A stretch of 64,000 bases of DNA from Actinocatenispora rupis (lineage in GTDB: Bacteria > Actinomycetota > Actinomycetes > Mycobacteriales > Micromonosporaceae), in contig NZ_BOMB01000001.1 in the NCBI RefSeq assembly GCF_016861975.1, positions 62,001 to 126,000 of the forward strand. The letters are read 5' to 3'. Below are positions 16,121 to 25,547 of the stretch, one piece after another. The position numbers and the translations under genes are program-made. Under the pieces are notes generated by a model, which worked only from the letters and a program-made list of their open reading frames with translations, did not search any database and was not told where the DNA came from. The number at the start of each line of letters is the position of its first letter. Position 1 is the first letter of the stretch.

Positions 16121-16267
16121 TCAGGCGTGCTGCGTGGCCTCGGCCGGCTCGGCGATCTCGATCTGCTCGGCACCCCGCGAAGCGAAGTGCCGCCGGGACC
16201 ATGCGGCCAGTCCACCGGCCACCATCACGGCGATGCCGGTTTCCACAATCAGCGCTGTCAACACCAT
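16121..16267 (-). CDS. 48-residue single-helix membrane protein
   Basis: A short ORF of 48 codons with a very good Shine-Dalgarno sequence (GAGGAGGA, spaced four bases from ATG 16267). The product begins MVLTALIVETGIAVMVAGG, one hydrophobic helix (residues 2-23), then WSRRHFASRG and an acidic tail (IEIAEPAEATQHA). GC-rich third positions and an ideal ribosome-binding site argue that it is real. It converges on the MHS symporter across the terminator at 15974-16012. One-helix proteins accompany several transporters, for instance the MetS subunit of MetP, but a partnership here is only inferred from proximity. The stop lies in a 15-bp tandem duplication (16099-16113 and 16114-16128). Confidence 0.72.
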   Translation of the reverse strand: MVLTALIVETGIAVMVAGGLAAWSRRHFASRGAEQIEIAEPAEATQHA

Positions 16268-16523
16268 GGCTTCCTCCTCGGGGTCTCGGGCCGATCCCGC
16301 CTAGTCGGGTGTTCGGCTGGTCGGGAGGCCAACTGCCTCCGTCACCACTATCGCGCGGAAAGCCCGGAAAATCAGCCTCGGGTGACCCAGGTGACCCGGT
16401 GACGTGGAGCACCGCTGCCGGAGGGGCGTCGCCGGCCGCTGCATCCCTTGCACAGCACCGGTTTCCGGGCTTCCGGTACGCCGCCCGACGGCGCCCGCGC
16501 GGTGGCCTCTAAGCTCGTCGCTC

Positions 16524-17417
16524 GTGGAGACGGCGGGTTTCGTGGTGGTCGACAAACCGGCGGGGATGACCTCGCACGACGTGGTGTCCCGGCTGCGCCG
16601 GCTGGCGCGTACCCGGCGGGTCGGGCACGCCGGCACGCTGGACCCGATGGCCACCGGCGTACTGGTGCTCGCGGTCGGCCGCGCCACCCGGCTGCTGACG
16701 TACGTGACGGGTTGCGACAAGGCGTACGAGGCGACGGTGCGGTTGGGCCGTTCGACGGTCACCGACGACGCGGAGGGTGAGCCCACCGGCGGTGCGCCGG
16801 CCGACGCCGTCACCGACGACGCGGTACGCGCGGCCCTGGTTCCGCTGACCGGCGAGATCCGGCAGGTGCCGAGCGCGGTGAGCGCCATCAAGATCAACGG
16901 CGAGCGGGCGTACAAGCGGGTCCGGGCGGGCGACACGGTCGAGCTGCCGGCCCGCCCGGTCACGGTGTCCCGGCTGGACGTGCACGCCATGCGCCGGGAG
17001 CCGGACGGCCTGCTCGACGTGGACGTCACCGTCGAGTGCTCCTCCGGCACGTACGTGCGGGCCATCGCGCGGGACCTGGGTGCCGCGCTCGGTGTGGGCG
17101 GGCACCTGACCGCGCTGCGGCGTACCCGGGTGGGCGGGTTCACCCTGGCCGAGGCCCGCACGCTGGACGAGCTGGCCGATCTCGACGACCCGGTGACGCT
17201 GCCGATGGCCGCGGCGGCGGCGCGGATCCTGCCCGGCCGCGAGGTCGACGCCGCGGCCGCCCGTACTGTCGCGCACGGTGGGCCGCTGCCGCCGAGCGGC
17301 CTCACCGGCCCGTACGCGGTCTACGGTCCGGGCGACCGGCTGCTCGCCGTCGTCGCCGAACGCGACGGCCGCGCCAGGCCCGAGATCGTGCTCACCACAC
17401 CCGACGAGCTCGTCTGA
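16524..17417 (+). CDS. truB: tRNA pseudouridine(55) synthase TruB
   Basis: A 297-residue pseudouridine synthase that makes the universal psi-55 in the T-loop of tRNA. GFVVVDKPAGMTSHDVV opens the catalytic domain. GHAGTLDPMATGVL carries the catalytic aspartate at residue 40, and further motifs are K-x-Y-x-A-T-V-R-L-G and SSGTYVRAIARDLG. The C-terminal region (about 220-297) fits the actinobacterial TruB/PUA-like domain. GTG 16524 has no Shine-Dalgarno site but TAAGCT (16510-16515) lies eight bases before it, so a leaderless transcript is likely. ribF follows after 71 bases. Confidence 0.95.
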   Translation: METAGFVVVDKPAGMTSHDVVSRLRRLARTRRVGHAGTLDPMATGVLVLAVGRATRLLTYVTGCDKAYEATVRLGRSTVTDDAEGEPTGGAPADAVTDDAVRAALVPLTGEIRQVPSAVSAIKINGERAYKRVRAGDTVELPARPVTVSRLDVHAMRREPDGLLDVDVTVECSSGTYVRAIARDLGAALGVGGHLTALRRTRVGGFTLAEARTLDELADLDDPVTLPMAAAAARILPGREVDAAAARTVAHGGPLPPSGLTGPYAVYGPGDRLLAVVAERDGRARPEIVLTTPDELV

Positions 17418-17488
17418 GCGTTGAGTACCGTGAAGGGGTTTGCGGGGCGGTGAGTGCCGCCCGCGACACGCCGAGTTGGGGAGGGCGC

Positions 17489-18421
17489 GTGCAGCGCTGG
17501 CGAGGGGTGGACGCGGCGCCGCCCGGTTGGGGTCGGTCCGTCGTCACGATCGGGGTGTTCGACGGCGTGCACCGCGGACACCAGGCGATCATCGAACACA
17601 CCGTGGAACTGGCCCGGAAGTACGGGGTGGCCAGCGTGGTGATCAGCTTCGACCCGCACCCGGCCGAGGTGGTCCGGCCGGGCAGTCACCCGGCGGTGCT
17701 GACCGACCCGGACCGCAAGGCGGAGCTGGTCGAGCGGCTCGGCGTGGACGTGTTCTGCCTGCTGCCGTTCACGGTGGAGTTCAGCAAGCTGTCGCCGGAG
17801 ACGTTCGTGCACGACGTGCTGGTGGAGCACCTGCACGCGGCGGCCGTCGTGGTGGGGGAGAACTTCCGGTTCGGGCACAAGGCGGCGGGCACCGTGGCGC
17901 TGCTCGGCGAGCTGGGCCGCAAGTTCGGGTTCACGGTCGAGGGCGCGCCGCTGATCGCCGACAACGACACCGTCTTCTCCTCGACGTACATCCGGTCGTG
18001 CATCGACGCGGGGGACGTCGGGGCGGCCGCGGTGGCGCTGGGTCGGCCGCACCGGCTGGGCGGCGTGGTGGTCCGCGGTGACCGGCGCGGCCGGCTGCTC
18101 GGCTTCCCCACGGCGAACGTGTTGTGCCCGCCCCGGGCGGCGATCCCCGCCGACGGGGTGTACGCGGGCTGGCTGCGCCGGGACGCCGCGGCCGACCGGT
18201 TGCCGGCCGCGATCAGCATCGGCACCAACCCGCAGTTCTCCGGCAAGGACCGCCGCGTCGAGGCGTACGTCCTGGACTTCGACGGCGATCTGTACGGCGA
18301 GCGCGTCGAACTCGACGTCATCGCCCGGCTGCGCCCGATGCGCCGGTTCGACGCGGTCGAGACGCTGGTGGCGCAGATCGAGGCGGACACCAGGGAGACC
18401 CGCCGGGTGCTCGGTCTCTGA
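17489..18421 (+). CDS. ribF: Bifunctional riboflavin kinase / FAD synthetase RibF
   Basis: A 310-residue enzyme that phosphorylates riboflavin to FMN and adenylylates FMN to FAD. The N-terminal nucleotidyltransferase domain has TIGVFDGVHRGHQ (near residue 20-32), SFDPHPAEVV, and VVGENFRFGHKAAG; SSTYIRSCIDAGDV follows. The C-terminal kinase domain (from about residue 185) has GRLLGFPTANV and a beta-barrel ending in ARLRPMRRFDAVETLVAQI. GTG 17489 is preceded by GGGGAGG. The truB-ribF-rpsO order is conserved in actinobacteria, which fits a translation/flavin block read in one direction. Confidence 0.95.
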   Translation: MQRWRGVDAAPPGWGRSVVTIGVFDGVHRGHQAIIEHTVELARKYGVASVVISFDPHPAEVVRPGSHPAVLTDPDRKAELVERLGVDVFCLLPFTVEFSKLSPETFVHDVLVEHLHAAAVVVGENFRFGHKAAGTVALLGELGRKFGFTVEGAPLIADNDTVFSSTYIRSCIDAGDVGAAAVALGRPHRLGGVVVRGDRRGRLLGFPTANVLCPPRAAIPADGVYAGWLRRDAAADRLPAAISIGTNPQFSGKDRRVEAYVLDFDGDLYGERVELDVIARLRPMRRFDAVETLVAQIEADTRETRRVLGL

Positions 18422-18514
18422 CCACCGGCGGGATGCCGGGTCCGGCCCGGTTCGGGCGGCTCGGTCCGCGTGCCGGTCGGGGCCGTCCCGGGCCCGACTG
18501 GTACCGTTGGGTCG

Positions 18515-18598
18515 CACACCGTGTCCAGCGGTGTGGTCCCGTATGCCTGCACGGCGCCGTGGGTGCGGGACCGGCTCAGTACCACCCGTTCCGGGTGG
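18515..18598 (+). promoter_or_regulatory. Two hairpins in the rpsO leader
   Basis: CACACCG (18515-18521) pairs with CGGTGTG (18529-18535). CCACCCG (18582-18588) pairs with CGGGTGG (18592-18598). Both lie in the 222-base gap between ribF and rpsO, the second ending 45 bases before the rpsO start. S15 represses its own mRNA in other bacteria through a leader structure; whether these helices serve that is inference. Confidence 0.4.
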
Positions 18599-18643
18599 GC
18601 GGGGCCGTCGACCAAGGCGAAGAACCGGAACCAAAGGGAGAAC

Positions 18644-18913
18644 ATGGCGCTCGACGTCGAGACCCGCCGCACGATCATCACCGACTACGCCACCGAGGAG
18701 GGCGACACCGGTTCGCCCGAGGTGCAGGTCGCGCTGCTGACCAAGCGGATCCAGGACCTCACCGAACACCTCAAGGAGCACAAGCACGACCACCACAGCC
18801 GTCGTGGTCTGCTGCAGCTCGTCGGCCGTCGCCGCAAGCTGCTGAAGTACCTGCAGCGCAAGGACATCGCCCGCTACCGGTCGCTGATCGAGCGGCTCGG
18901 CCTGCGGCGTTGA
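18644..18913 (+). CDS. rpsO: 30S ribosomal protein S15
   Basis: An 89-residue uS15, a primary 16S rRNA-binding protein of the central domain of the 30S subunit. The whole family pattern is visible: [62 protein letters not shown] and [12 protein letters not shown] at the end. The length is exactly typical. ATG 18644 has AAGGGAG ten bases before. It precedes pnp, as in many bacteria, with a strong hairpin just after the stop, so read-through into pnp is probably partial. Confidence 0.98.
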   Translation: MALDVETRRTIITDYATEEGDTGSPEVQVALLTKRIQDLTEHLKEHKHDHHSRRGLLQLVGRRRKLLKYLQRKDIARYRSLIERLGLRR

Positions 18914-18920
18914 GGTAGTT

Positions 18921-18953
18921 GACGGGGGAGCGCCGGGGCGGCGTTCCCCCGTC
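18921..18953 (+). terminator. Hairpin after rpsO
   Basis: GACGGGGGA (18921-18929) pairs with TCCCCCGTC (18945-18953), continued by a G-T pair and CGCC (18931-18934) with GGCG (18940-18943). It begins seven bases after the rpsO stop. It may end most rpsO transcripts while letting some reach pnp. Confidence 0.8.
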
Positions 18954-18989
18954 GGCCTCGTGGCCGCCGGACACGGCGCGGCGGGGCCC

Positions 18990-19199
18990 GATGCGGGTGG
19001 CAAGGTGTCCCCGCATCCCCGGCAGGCGCGTGCCGGCCGCAGACTCCAGGAGGGCTTCGCACCGGTCCTCGGTAGTGGCTCCCGAGGCGTCGTACGAGAC
19101 GACGGCCGGGTGCTTCGATCGAAGACCGGACGCGGACCAGCTCCCACCGCGTCGACGCGGTCAGGCCGGCCCTGTCGGGAAGACCGACACAGCTAGGAG
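18990..19199 (+). promoter_or_regulatory. Structured pnp leader
   Basis: The 256 bases between the rpsO terminator and pnp hold no gene. GATGCGGG (18990-18997) pairs with CCCGCATC (19010-19017), and CGTCGT (19088-19093) with ACGACG (19099-19104). AGGAG (19195-19199) is the pnp ribosome-binding site. In E. coli and Streptomyces a hairpin in the rpsO-pnp intergenic region is cleaved by RNase III as part of PNPase autoregulation. These stems are candidates for that, by analogy only. Confidence 0.45.
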
Positions 19200-19209
19200 C
19201 ATTTCCGTA

Positions 19210-21543
19210 ATGACCGAAACCACCGGGCACGAGCCCGAGGTCGTCAACCTGGGTACGCACACGTCGCAGGCCGTCATCGACAACGGCGCCTTCGGCACGC
19301 GTACCGTCACGTTCTCCACCGGCCGGCTCGCCCAGCAGGCCGCCGGCAGCGTGCTCGCCCAGCTGGGCGACACCGTCGTGCTGTCCGCCACCACGGTCGG
19401 CAAGCACCCCAAGGACCAGTTCGACTTCTTCCCCCTGACCGTCGACGTCGAGGAGAAGATGTACGCGGTGGGCCGGATCCCCGGCTCGTTCTTCCGCCGC
19501 GAGGGCCGGCCGAGCGAGGACGCGATCCTCACCTGCCGGCTGATCGACCGGCCGCTGCGGCCCAGCTTCGTCAAGGGCCTGCGCAACGAGGTACAGGTCG
19601 TCGAGACCGTGCTGTCCCTCGACCCGGCCCACCCGTACGACGTGGTCGCGATCAACGCCGCGTCGGCCTCGACGCAGCTGTCCGGCCTGCCGTTCTCCGG
19701 CCCGGTCGGCGCCACCCGCATCGCGCACGTGGACGGCCAGTGGGTCGCGTTCCCGACGCACGAGGAGCTGGAGCGCGCGACGTTCGACATGGTCATCGCG
19801 GGTCGCCTGCTCGACGACGGCGACGTGGCCGTGATGATGGTCGAGGCCGAGGCCACCCCGCACACCGTCGACCTGGTACGCGGCGGCGCGCCGGCGCCGA
19901 CCGAGGAGACCGTCGCGCAGGGCATGGAGGCGGCGAAGCCGCACCTGGCCGCGCTGTGCCGGGCCCAGCAGCAGCTGGCCGACCAGGCGGGCAAGGCCAC
20001 CGTCGAGTTCCCGCTGTTCCTGGACTACCAGGACGACGTGTACGCGGCGGTCGAGGCCGCCATCTCCGCCGAGCTGGCCGAGGCGCTGAAGATCGCCGGC
20101 AAGCAGGAGCGTGAGGGCGAGCTGGACCGCGTCAAGGAGCTGGCGTACGAGCGGGTCGGCGCGGACTTCGAGGGCCGTGAGAAGGAGATCGGCGCCGCCG
20201 TCCGCGCCGTCACCAAGAAGCTGGTACGCCAGCGGATCCTGCGCGACCAGGTCCGCATCGACGGCCGCGGCCCGCGCGACATCCGGCCGCTGTCGGCCGA
20301 GACGCACATCCTGCCGCGGGTGCACGGTTCGGCGCTGTTCGAGCGCGGCGAGACCCAGATCATGGGCGTCACCACGCTGAACATGCTGCGCATGGAGCAG
20401 AGCCTGGACACCCTCTCGCCGGAGAAGACCAAGCGCTACATGCACAACTACAACTTCCCGCCGTACTCGACCGGTGAGACCGGGCGGGTCGGTTCGCCGA
20501 AGCGGCGGGAGATCGGCCACGGCCGGCTCGCCGAGCGGGCCCTCGTACCGGTGCTGCCGAAGCGCGAGGACTTCCCGTACGCGATCCGCCAGGTGTCCGA
20601 GGCGCTCGGCTCGAACGGCTCGACCTCGATGGGCTCGGTCTGCGCGTCCACGATGAGCCTCATGTCGGCCGGTGTGCCGATCGCGGCGCCGGTCGCCGGC
20701 ATCGCCATGGGCCTGGTGTCCGACACGGTCGACGGCAAGACCGAATACCTTGCCATCACCGACATCCTGGGCGCCGAGGACGCGTTCGGCGACATGGACT
20801 TCAAGGTCGCCGGTACGAGCGAGTTCGTCACCGCGTTGCAGCTCGACACCAAGCTCGACGGCATCCCGTCCGACGTGCTGGCGCAGGCGCTGCAGCAGGC
20901 CCGCGAGGCCCGCGCGACGATCCTGGAGGTCATGGGCGCGGCGATCGCGCAGCCGGCCGAGATGAGCGACTACGCGCCGCGCGTCACGACGGTGAAGATC
21001 CCGGTCGACAAGATCGGCATGGTGATCGGGCCGAAGGGCCAGACCATCAACGCGATCCAGGACGAGACCGGCGCCGAGCTGTCCATCGAGGACGACGGCA
21101 CGATCTACATCGGTGCCGCAGACGGCCCGTCGGCCGCCGCCGCGGTGGAGCGGGTCAACGCGATCGCCAACCCGACCCTGCCGAAGAAGGGCGACCGGTT
21201 CCTGGGCACGGTGGTCAAGACCGCCGCGTTCGGTGCCTTCGTCTCTCTCGTACCGGGGCGGGACGGGCTGCTGCACATCTCGAAGCTGGGTGGCGGCAAG
21301 CGCGTCGAGAAGGTCGAGGACCACCTGAACGTCGGGGACAAGGTCGAGGTCGAGATCGCCGACGTCGACGGCCGCGGCAAGGTGTACCTGGACCTGGTGA
21401 AGCCGGAGGGCGAGCAGGCCGAGGCCGCTGCCGAGAAGCCGGCGGAGCCGGCGGGCGAGGGCGACAAGCCCCGCGAGGGCGGCGACCGGCCGCGCGGCGA
21501 GGACGGCGAGCGTCGTCGTCGGCGCAGCCGGCACCACCAGTAA
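19210..21543 (+). CDS. pnp: Polyribonucleotide nucleotidyltransferase (PNPase)
   Basis: A 777-residue phosphorolytic 3'-5' exoribonuclease and, in actinobacteria, also a polymerase of RNA tails. It has two RNase PH domains (residues about 20-245 and 345-570; the second with [14 protein letters not shown] and [18 protein letters not shown]), a KH domain near 595-655 ([17 protein letters not shown]) and an S1 domain near 660-735 ([20 protein letters not shown]). A charged tail rich in Glu/Gly then Arg ([10 protein letters not shown]) ends it. ATG 19210 has AGGAG ten bases upstream. A perfect terminator follows. It acts with RNase J, RNase Y and NrnA from this window in RNA turnover. Confidence 0.98.
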   Translation: MTETTGHEPEVVNLGTHTSQAVIDNGAFGTRTVTFSTGRLAQQAAGSVLAQLGDTVVLSATTVGKHPKDQFDFFPLTVDVEEKMYAVGRIPGSFFRREGRPSEDAILTCRLIDRPLRPSFVKGLRNEVQVVETVLSLDPAHPYDVVAINAASASTQLSGLPFSGPVGATRIAHVDGQWVAFPTHEELERATFDMVIAGRLLDDGDVAVMMVEAEATPHTVDLVRGGAPAPTEETVAQGMEAAKPHLAALCRAQQQLADQAGKATVEFPLFLDYQDDVYAAVEAAISAELAEALKIAGKQEREGELDRVKELAYERVGADFEGREKEIGAAVRAVTKKLVRQRILRDQVRIDGRGPRDIRPLSAETHILPRVHGSALFERGETQIMGVTTLNMLRMEQSLDTLSPEKTKRYMHNYNFPPYSTGETGRVGSPKRREIGHGRLAERALVPVLPKREDFPYAIRQVSEALGSNGSTSMGSVCASTMSLMSAGVPIAAPVAGIAMGLVSDTVDGKTEYLAITDILGAEDAFGDMDFKVAGTSEFVTALQLDTKLDGIPSDVLAQALQQAREARATILEVMGAAIAQPAEMSDYAPRVTTVKIPVDKIGMVIGPKGQTINAIQDETGAELSIEDDGTIYIGAADGPSAAAAVERVNAIANPTLPKKGDRFLGTVVKTAAFGAFVSLVPGRDGLLHISKLGGGKRVEKVEDHLNVGDKVEVEIADVDGRGKVYLDLVKPEGEQAEAAAEKPAEPAGEGDKPREGGDRPRGEDGERRRRRSRHHQ

Positions 21544-21557
21544 CGAGTACCGCGCGC

Positions 21558-21593
21558 CCGGGGCGTCGGGTTCCACGGAACCCGACGCCCCGG
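21558..21593 (+). terminator. Terminator after pnp
   Basis: A perfect 17-bp inverted repeat: CCGGGGCGTCGGGTTCC (21558-21574), two bases, then its exact complement (21577-21593), starting 15 bases after the pnp stop and followed by CGTGTTCC. Confidence 0.9.
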
Positions 21594-21691
21594 CGTGTTC
21601 CGGCGGGCGGTACCCGGTGGCACGAGCCGGACGCCGCGGGCGGACACTCCTTTGTGGACGCCAGCCAGACGCCAGACAGACGGGAGATCCG

Positions 21692-23008
21692 GTGAGCGAG
21701 CGAGCCCAGACCCGTACCCTCGCGGCCGATCCGCTGGGCGGCACGGTCCGCCGGACCGTACTGCCGGGTGGCCTTCGGGTCATCACCGAGTCGGTGCCGG
21801 CGACGCGCAGCGCCGCGATCGGGGTGTGGGTCGGCGTCGGTTCGCGGGACGAGTCCGCGCGCCAGTCGGGCGCCTCGCACTTCCTGGAACACCTGCTGTT
21901 CAAGGGAACCGCGAAGCGCAGCGCGCTGGACATCTCGGCCGAGATCGAGGCGGTCGGCGGCGAGACGAACGCGTTCACCACCAAGGAGTACACCTGCTAC
22001 TACGCGCGGGTGCTGGACGACGACCTGCCGATGGCGGTCGACGTACTCGGTGATCTGGTGACGTCGTCGGTGCTGGCGCCGGCGGACGTGGAGACCGAGC
22101 GTGGCGTGATCCTGGAGGAGATCGCCATGACCGACGACGAGCCGGCCGACACGGTGCACGACCTGTTCGCCGGTGCGGTGTTCGGCGGGCATCCGTTGGG
22201 GCGCCTGGTGTCCGGCACGGTCGACACGGTGTCGGCGATGACCCGCCGGCAGGTCCTCGACTTCTACCGCCGGCGGTACACGGGCGGGTCGATCGTCGTC
22301 GCGGCGGCCGGCAACCTCGACCACGCGAAGGTCACGAAGTGGGTCCGCGCGGCGTTCGGTGACCTGGCGGCGGGTGCGCCGTCGGCCCCGGCCCGGCACG
22401 CCACGCGCTCGAACGCCGCCGCCGGCCGGATCGCCGTCGACGCCAAGGACACCGAGCAGGCCCATCTCGTACTCGGCTGCGCGGCGTACCCGCGGAGCGA
22501 CGAGCGCCGCTTCACCCTCGGCGTACTGAACGCGGCGCTCGGCGGCGGCATGTCCAGCCGGCTGTTCCAGGAGATCCGCGAGAAGCGCGGCCTGGCGTAC
22601 TCGGTGTACTCGTTCAACACGCACTTCTCCGATGCCGGCCTGTTCGGCGTGTACGCGGGCTGCGCGCCCGGCAAGGCCGACGAGGTGCTGTCGCTGGCCG
22701 CCGAGGAGCTGGCCCGCGTCGCCGAGAACGGCCTGCCGGCGGCGGAAGTGGCCCGCGGCAAGGGAATGATGAAGGGCTCGCTCGTCCTCGGCCTGGAGGA
22801 CACCGGCGCCCGGATGACGAGGCTGGGCAAGGGCGAGCTGCTGTACGGCGACCTGATGAGCGTCGACGAGCTGCTGGCCCGGATCGACGCGGTGACCGTC
22901 GACGACGTCCGCGCCGTGGCGGCGGACCTGTTGTCGCGCACCATGTCGCTCGCGGTGGTCGGGCCGTTCGCCGACCACGACTTCACCGGTCCGCTCGGCC
23001 GCTCCTGA
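21692..23008 (+). CDS. M16 family zinc peptidase
   Basis: A 438-residue insulinase/pitrilysin-family metallopeptidase. The inverted zinc motif H-x-x-E-H is HFLEH at residues 63-67 (GASHFLEHLLFKGTAKRS), with the distal glutamate in the following helix (VETERGVILEEIAM). The C-terminal half has the catalytically silent M16 fold (LGGGMSSRLFQEIREKRGLAYSV). It resembles mitochondrial processing peptidase beta and the mycobacterial PepR-type enzyme. Its position right after pnp is conserved in actinobacteria. GTG 21692 is preceded by GGGAG. It is probably cytoplasmic, as no signal peptide is seen. Its substrate is unknown. Confidence 0.93.
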   Translation: MSERAQTRTLAADPLGGTVRRTVLPGGLRVITESVPATRSAAIGVWVGVGSRDESARQSGASHFLEHLLFKGTAKRSALDISAEIEAVGGETNAFTTKEYTCYYARVLDDDLPMAVDVLGDLVTSSVLAPADVETERGVILEEIAMTDDEPADTVHDLFAGAVFGGHPLGRLVSGTVDTVSAMTRRQVLDFYRRRYTGGSIVVAAAGNLDHAKVTKWVRAAFGDLAAGAPSAPARHATRSNAAAGRIAVDAKDTEQAHLVLGCAAYPRSDERRFTLGVLNAALGGGMSSRLFQEIREKRGLAYSVYSFNTHFSDAGLFGVYAGCAPGKADEVLSLAAEELARVAENGLPAAEVARGKGMMKGSLVLGLEDTGARMTRLGKGELLYGDLMSVDELLARIDAVTVDDVRAVAADLLSRTMSLAVVGPFADHDFTGPLGRS

Positions 23009-23848
<840 letters not shown>

Positions 23849-23938
23849 CCCGACGCCGACACCTCCCCCGGCGGCGTACCGGATCGACAGGCCCGGCGCC
23901 GCGGCCGACCCGGGACGGGCGCCACCCGCCGTGGTACG

Positions 23939-24520
23939 TCAGGCGTCGGGCTCGTCGTCGGCGGCGAGGGAGACGTGCAGGCGGCTCTGCCGGACCAGGG
24001 TGCCGTCCATGTCGAGGGCGCGGGCGGCGCCGTCGGTGGCCCAGCCGGCGCTGGCGAGCAGCCCGCGTCCGGCCTTGTCCCGGTCGAACAGCCAGGCGAC
24101 CGCCCGCTCGTGCCCGTCGGTACGCCACAGGTCGACGGCGGCGGCGAGCAGCCGGCTGCCGTGCCCGCGCCGGCCCCACCGCGGTTCGACGAGCAGGTCG
24201 GTGACCGCGGCGGTACGTGGGCCGAGGGCGTCGGCCGGCTCCTCCGGGGCGAGCGCGGACTCGTCGGCCGGCCCGATCGCGGCGAACCCGACGAGGTTGC
24301 TCTCCTCGCCCTGCTCGACCGCGACGAGGACGTGGTGGCCGGGCGACGGCGGCGCGGTCACGGCCTGGCGCCAGCGGTCGGCGAGTACCGACTCGTCGAG
24401 CGCGGAGAGGATCCGCTCGGGGATGATCCGGGAGAATGCGGTGCGCCAGGTGGCCAGCTGGATCCGGGCGATCTCGCCGGCCTCGTCCTCGCGCGCCGTA
24501 CGAACGTAGCCCAGCGCCAT
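23939..24520 (-). CDS. GNAT family N-acetyltransferase
   Basis: A 193-residue GCN5-related acetyltransferase. VRTAREDEAGEIARIQLATWRTAFSRIIP is a typical N-terminal strand-helix with the W-R-x-A/T-F/Y motif. The acetyl-CoA loop is in VEPRWGRRGHGSRLLAAAVD (Q/R-x-x-G-x-G/A), followed by AVAWLFDRDKAGRGLLASAGWATDG, the family's end motif. The substrate (a small amine or a protein N-terminus) is not predictable. ATG 24520. A second GNAT gene lies directly upstream on the same strand, with 43 bases between them, so the two may be cotranscribed. It converges on dapB. Confidence 0.9.
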   Translation of the reverse strand: MALGYVRTAREDEAGEIARIQLATWRTAFSRIIPERILSALDESVLADRWRQAVTAPPSPGHHVLVAVEQGEESNLVGFAAIGPADESALAPEEPADALGPRTAAVTDLLVEPRWGRRGHGSRLLAAAVDLWRTDGHERAVAWLFDRDKAGRGLLASAGWATDGAARALDMDGTLVRQSRLHVSLAADDEPDA

Positions 24521-24563
24521 GCCCACACGATATGGCCACCGCGGCCGGTGCCGTACCGGTGGG

Positions 24564-25088
24564 TCAGGCCGGCAGGACGTACCGCACGGTGCGCAGCGAC
24601 ACGTCGCCCGCGTCGAACGTGCCGGTCGCGCCGTCGGGGGCGAAGCCGAACCGTTCGTAGAAGCGGCGGGCCCGGTCGTTCTCCACCACCACCCAGAGCC
24701 GTACCGGGCGCGGCGCCGCGGCCCGCAGGAGGTCGACGCTCGCGTGCAGCAGCGCGCTGCCGGCGCCGTTCCGCCAGGTGTCGGGGTCCACGTAGCAGGA
24801 CCGCAGCTCGCCGTACGCCGGGTCGAGGGTGCCGTCGTCCTGCCGGTACGGCCCGACGTTGGTGAAGCCGACGACCCCGGTGCCGGGCAGGTCGGCGACG
24901 AGCAGGGTGGCCCGCTCGGGCTCGTCCAGCAGCGGTGTCCAGCCCGCGACCAGCTCGGCCGGATCCAGCCCCGCCAGGTACTCCGCGGGCAACAGCTCCC
25001 GGTACGCGGAGCGCCAGGCACGTACCCGGACGGATGCCATGACCGGCAGATCCGCCCCGGTCGCCGGCCGTACGCTGAGGTCAGTCAT
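24564..25088 (-). CDS. GNAT family N-acetyltransferase
   Basis: A 174-residue acetyltransferase of the same fold: VRPATGADLPVMASVRVRAWRSAYRELLP, a middle strand LLVADLPGTGVVGFTNVGPY, the acetyl-CoA region CYVDPDTWRNGAGSALLHASVDLLR, and the terminal LWVVVENDRARRFYERFGFAPDG. It shares the W-R-x-A-Y/F N-terminal pattern with its downstream neighbour, so the pair probably arose by duplication. ATG 25088. It is divergent from the small membrane protein at 25134, with 45 bases between the two starts. The acceptor substrate is unknown. Confidence 0.9.
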   Translation of the reverse strand: MTDLSVRPATGADLPVMASVRVRAWRSAYRELLPAEYLAGLDPAELVAGWTPLLDEPERATLLVADLPGTGVVGFTNVGPYRQDDGTLDPAYGELRSCYVDPDTWRNGAGSALLHASVDLLRAAAPRPVRLWVVVENDRARRFYERFGFAPDGATGTFDAGDVSLRTVRYVLPA

Positions 25089-25133
25089 GGCCGACAGTGT
25101 CGCCGACGGGCCGGCACGGCGGGGGGAGGGGCG

Positions 25134-25517
25134 GTGGCACACCGCGAGGGGGGTACGGAGCGGGACGTACCGGCGGCGGAGAGCCGCCCCGTGCGGCCGC
25201 CGCAACCGGTGCCGTGGCTGGTGCTGTCGATCGTGGTGGCGGTGCTGGCGCTGGGCCTGCTGTCGCTGCGGTCGGTCGGCCTGGAACTGCTCGGTTCCCG
25301 CGGCCTGATCGCCGTCTTCTCACTCGGTGAGGCGCTCGGGATCGGCGGCATCGTGTTCGCCGGGCGCGCCCTCGCCGAGCTGCGCCACGATCCGGACCGG
25401 GCGGCCGAGTCGCTCGGTACCGCCCGCCGGTGGGCCCTGTCCGGTGTCGCCTTCCTGCTCGGTATGGGCCTGATCGCGTTCGGTGCCCAGTTCCTGCCGA
25501 GTGCCATGCGGACCTGA
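25134..25517 (+). CDS. Small membrane protein of unknown function
   Basis: A 127-residue protein with a hydrophilic N-terminus (about 28 residues) and three hydrophobic segments (WLVLSIVVAVLALGLLSL, SRGLIAVFSLGEALGIGGIVFAG and WALSGVAFLLGMGLIAFGAQFL). GTG 25134 is chosen because GGGGGGAGGGG stands at 25121-25131. The family is not recognised. It precedes the YcaQ-like glycosylase by 30 bases on the same strand, but that gene seems to have its own leaderless promoter. Confidence 0.72.
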   Translation: MAHREGGTERDVPAAESRPVRPPQPVPWLVLSIVVAVLALGLLSLRSVGLELLGSRGLIAVFSLGEALGIGGIVFAGRALAELRHDPDRAAESLGTARRWALSGVAFLLGMGLIAFGAQFLPSAMRT

Positions 25518-25547
25518 CTGTCGTACCGCCCGGTTAGGGTGCGAGCC

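Noticed and set aside
18874-21993. Open frame of 1039 codons on the minus strand opposite pnp
   Set aside because: A shadow of pnp and the M16 peptidase gene; low complexity, no ribosome-binding site and no recognisable motif.
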